Positions 7,153 through 7,727 of a stretch of DNA of 7,727 bases are shown piece after piece. The position numbers were made by a program, and so were the translations under genes. Under the pieces are notes generated by a model. That model ran no database searches, had not been told where the DNA came from, and was given only the letters and a program-made list of their open reading frames with translations. The stretch is from Marinosulfonomonas sp. (GTDB taxonomy: Bacteria; Pseudomonadota; Alphaproteobacteria; Rhodobacterales; Rhodobacteraceae). The DNA is taken from positions 1-7,727 of the forward strand of contig JALSJL010000492.1 in the NCBI GenBank assembly GCA_026989405.1, written 5' to 3'. The stretch's first letter is position 1, and each line of letters begins with the position of its first letter.

Positions 7153-7181
7153 TTGTTAGTCCTGCGCAATCGGGGGATCAA
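7153..7181. promoter_or_regulatory. Candidate overlapping divergent promoter region for regB and senC
   Basis: The whole regB-senC gap is 7119-7213. On the minus strand TTGATC (7181-7176) and TAACAA (7158-7153) are 17 bp apart and could be the -35 and -10 of regB. Read on the plus strand, the same bases give TTGTTA-N17-GATCAA towards senC, but its -10 is poor. Both -10 boxes match the consensus weakly, so these are candidates only. If both were real, the promoters would occupy the same DNA and exclude each other. Confidence 0.3.
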
Positions 7182-7196
7182 TGGCCCGAACCCGAT
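7169..7196. repeat. Short inverted repeat ATCGGG-N16-CCCGAT in the regB-senC gap
   Basis: Two 6-bp arms (7169-7174 and 7191-7196) flank a 16-bp spacer between the divergent genes, overlapping the candidate promoter. It could be an operator, but short GC-rich repeats are common in DNA of this composition, so support is weak. Confidence 0.2.
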
Positions 7197-7203
7197 GTTG
7201 AAT

Positions 7204-7207
7204 GGAG
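7204..7207 (+). promoter_or_regulatory. Ribosome binding site that fixes the senC start
   Basis: GGAG lies six bases before the ATG at 7214. An in-frame ATG at 7202 overlaps this site and has no comparable upstream sequence, so 7214 is preferred. Confidence 0.55.
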
Positions 7208-7213
7208 TTCGCA

Positions 7214-7727
7214 ATGAATGGAAACTCGAAAACGCTGATCATTGGCGCAATTCTGGGGCTGGCCCTGGCGGGTGCGGCCATGTGGTGGCAGCGCGCCGGA
7301 AGCGGAGACGACAGATTTGCCCAATGCAGAACCTCGACGATTGCCGGCGGCACGGCGGCCATTGGCGGCGCCTTCGAACTGGTCGATGAAACCGGCCGGA
7401 CAGTGACAGACGCCGACGTCTTCGACCGCCCGTCTCTTGTCTATTTCGGCTACACGTTTTGCCCTGATGTCTGCCCGCTTGATGCGGCCCGCAATGCCGA
7501 GGCCGTCGATATCCTGAAATCGCGCGGCTACGATGTCAGACCTGTCTTCATTTCCATCGACCCGGCACGCGACACGCCCGAAGTGCTCGCTGAATTCACC
7601 GACTATCTGCACCCCGACATGCTGGGCCTGACCGGAACGCCCGAGCAGGTGAAGGCAGCCTCGCAAGCTTACAAGACATACTTCCGCAAACAGGAAGGCG
7701 ACGACGAATACTACCTGATGGACCATT
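7214..7727 (+). CDS. senC: SenC/PrrC, Sco1-family copper and thiol protein (C-terminus cut by window edge)
   Basis: SenC (PrrC) belongs to the Sco1/SCO2 family of membrane-anchored, periplasmic thioredoxin-fold proteins that deliver copper to the CuA or CuB centre of haem-copper oxidases; it has also been tied to RegB/RegA signalling. The 171 codons in the window show an N-terminal membrane anchor (about residues 7-25), the copper-binding CPDVCP motif (C83 and C87), the typical FISIDPARDTPEVL segment (112-125), and near the edge LMDH, whose H171 should be the third copper ligand. C38, just after the anchor, is an additional cysteine. About 30-35 residues are probably missing beyond the right edge, judged by usual family length. 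It is divergent from regB, and regA is normally the next gene. No defect is visible. Confidence 0.94.
   Translation, partial: MNGNSKTLIIGAILGLALAGAAMWWQRAGSGDDRFAQCRTSTIAGGTAAIGGAFELVDETGRTVTDADVFDRPSLVYFGYTFCPDVCPLDAARNAEAVDILKSRGYDVRPVFISIDPARDTPEVLAEFTDYLHPDMLGLTGTPEQVKAASQAYKTYFRKQEGDDEYYLMDH

Noticed and set aside
5487..7217. A 576-codon open frame on the plus strand, opposite regB and the regB-divL gap
   Set aside because: It is antisense to regB, whose motifs are unmistakable, and its translation is Gln/Arg/Asp-rich and low in complexity without domains.
7178..7726. An open frame on the minus strand opposite senC
   Set aside because: The plus-strand frame has the Sco1 copper motif CPDVCP and a proper ribosome binding site; the antisense frame has neither a motif nor a start signal.
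1..7727. Mobile elements, CRISPR arrays, tRNA or rRNA genes, phage or defence genes
   Set aside because: None seen. No long terminal repeats, spaced repeats, transposase motifs or RNA gene hallmarks; the genes are core housekeeping and signalling genes.

Overview
The window is a GC-rich, densely coding chromosomal segment typical of an alphaproteobacterium, most likely a member of the Rhodobacterales (Rhodobacter/Roseobacter group). The main grounds are the divergent regB/senC pair, the kinase-less PAS protein of the type called DivL in Rhodobacter, and the alphaproteobacterial forms of AddA and AddB. These assignments come from motif recognition and remembered gene order. No database search was run, and the genus cannot be fixed.

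Layout, right to left, since five of the six genes lie on the minus strand. senC (plus strand, truncated by the right edge) encodes a Sco1-like copper/thiol protein. It is divergent from regB, the membrane redox-sensing histidine kinase, across a 95-bp region that must hold both promoters. After regB come a divL-like multi-PAS membrane protein, tsaE (the ATPase of the tRNA t6A pathway), addB, and addA, which overlaps addB by an ATGA and runs off the left edge. The gaps within this run are about 116, 42 and 62 bp, and the last junction overlaps. No convincing terminator is visible between the genes, so read-through from regB to addA is plausible.

The genes cover several jobs. RegB and SenC belong to the RegB/RegA (PrrB/PrrA) redox control and cytochrome oxidase assembly circuit; regA probably lies just beyond the right edge. 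The DivL-like protein would act on the CckA-ChpT-CtrA phosphorelay. TsaE serves tRNA modification. AddA and AddB form the helicase-nuclease that processes double-strand breaks for RecA.

The most interesting signals are regulatory. The regB-divL gap holds a perfect TTAA-N7-TTAA site matching the CtrA consensus, and next to it a TGTGAAT-N16-ATTCACA inverted repeat. This suggests that divL has its own control and may sit in a feedback loop with CtrA. A second point is that tsaE is followed directly by addB, whereas relatives usually carry amgK- and murU-like genes between them. No wholly new system is visible; all six genes belong to known families.
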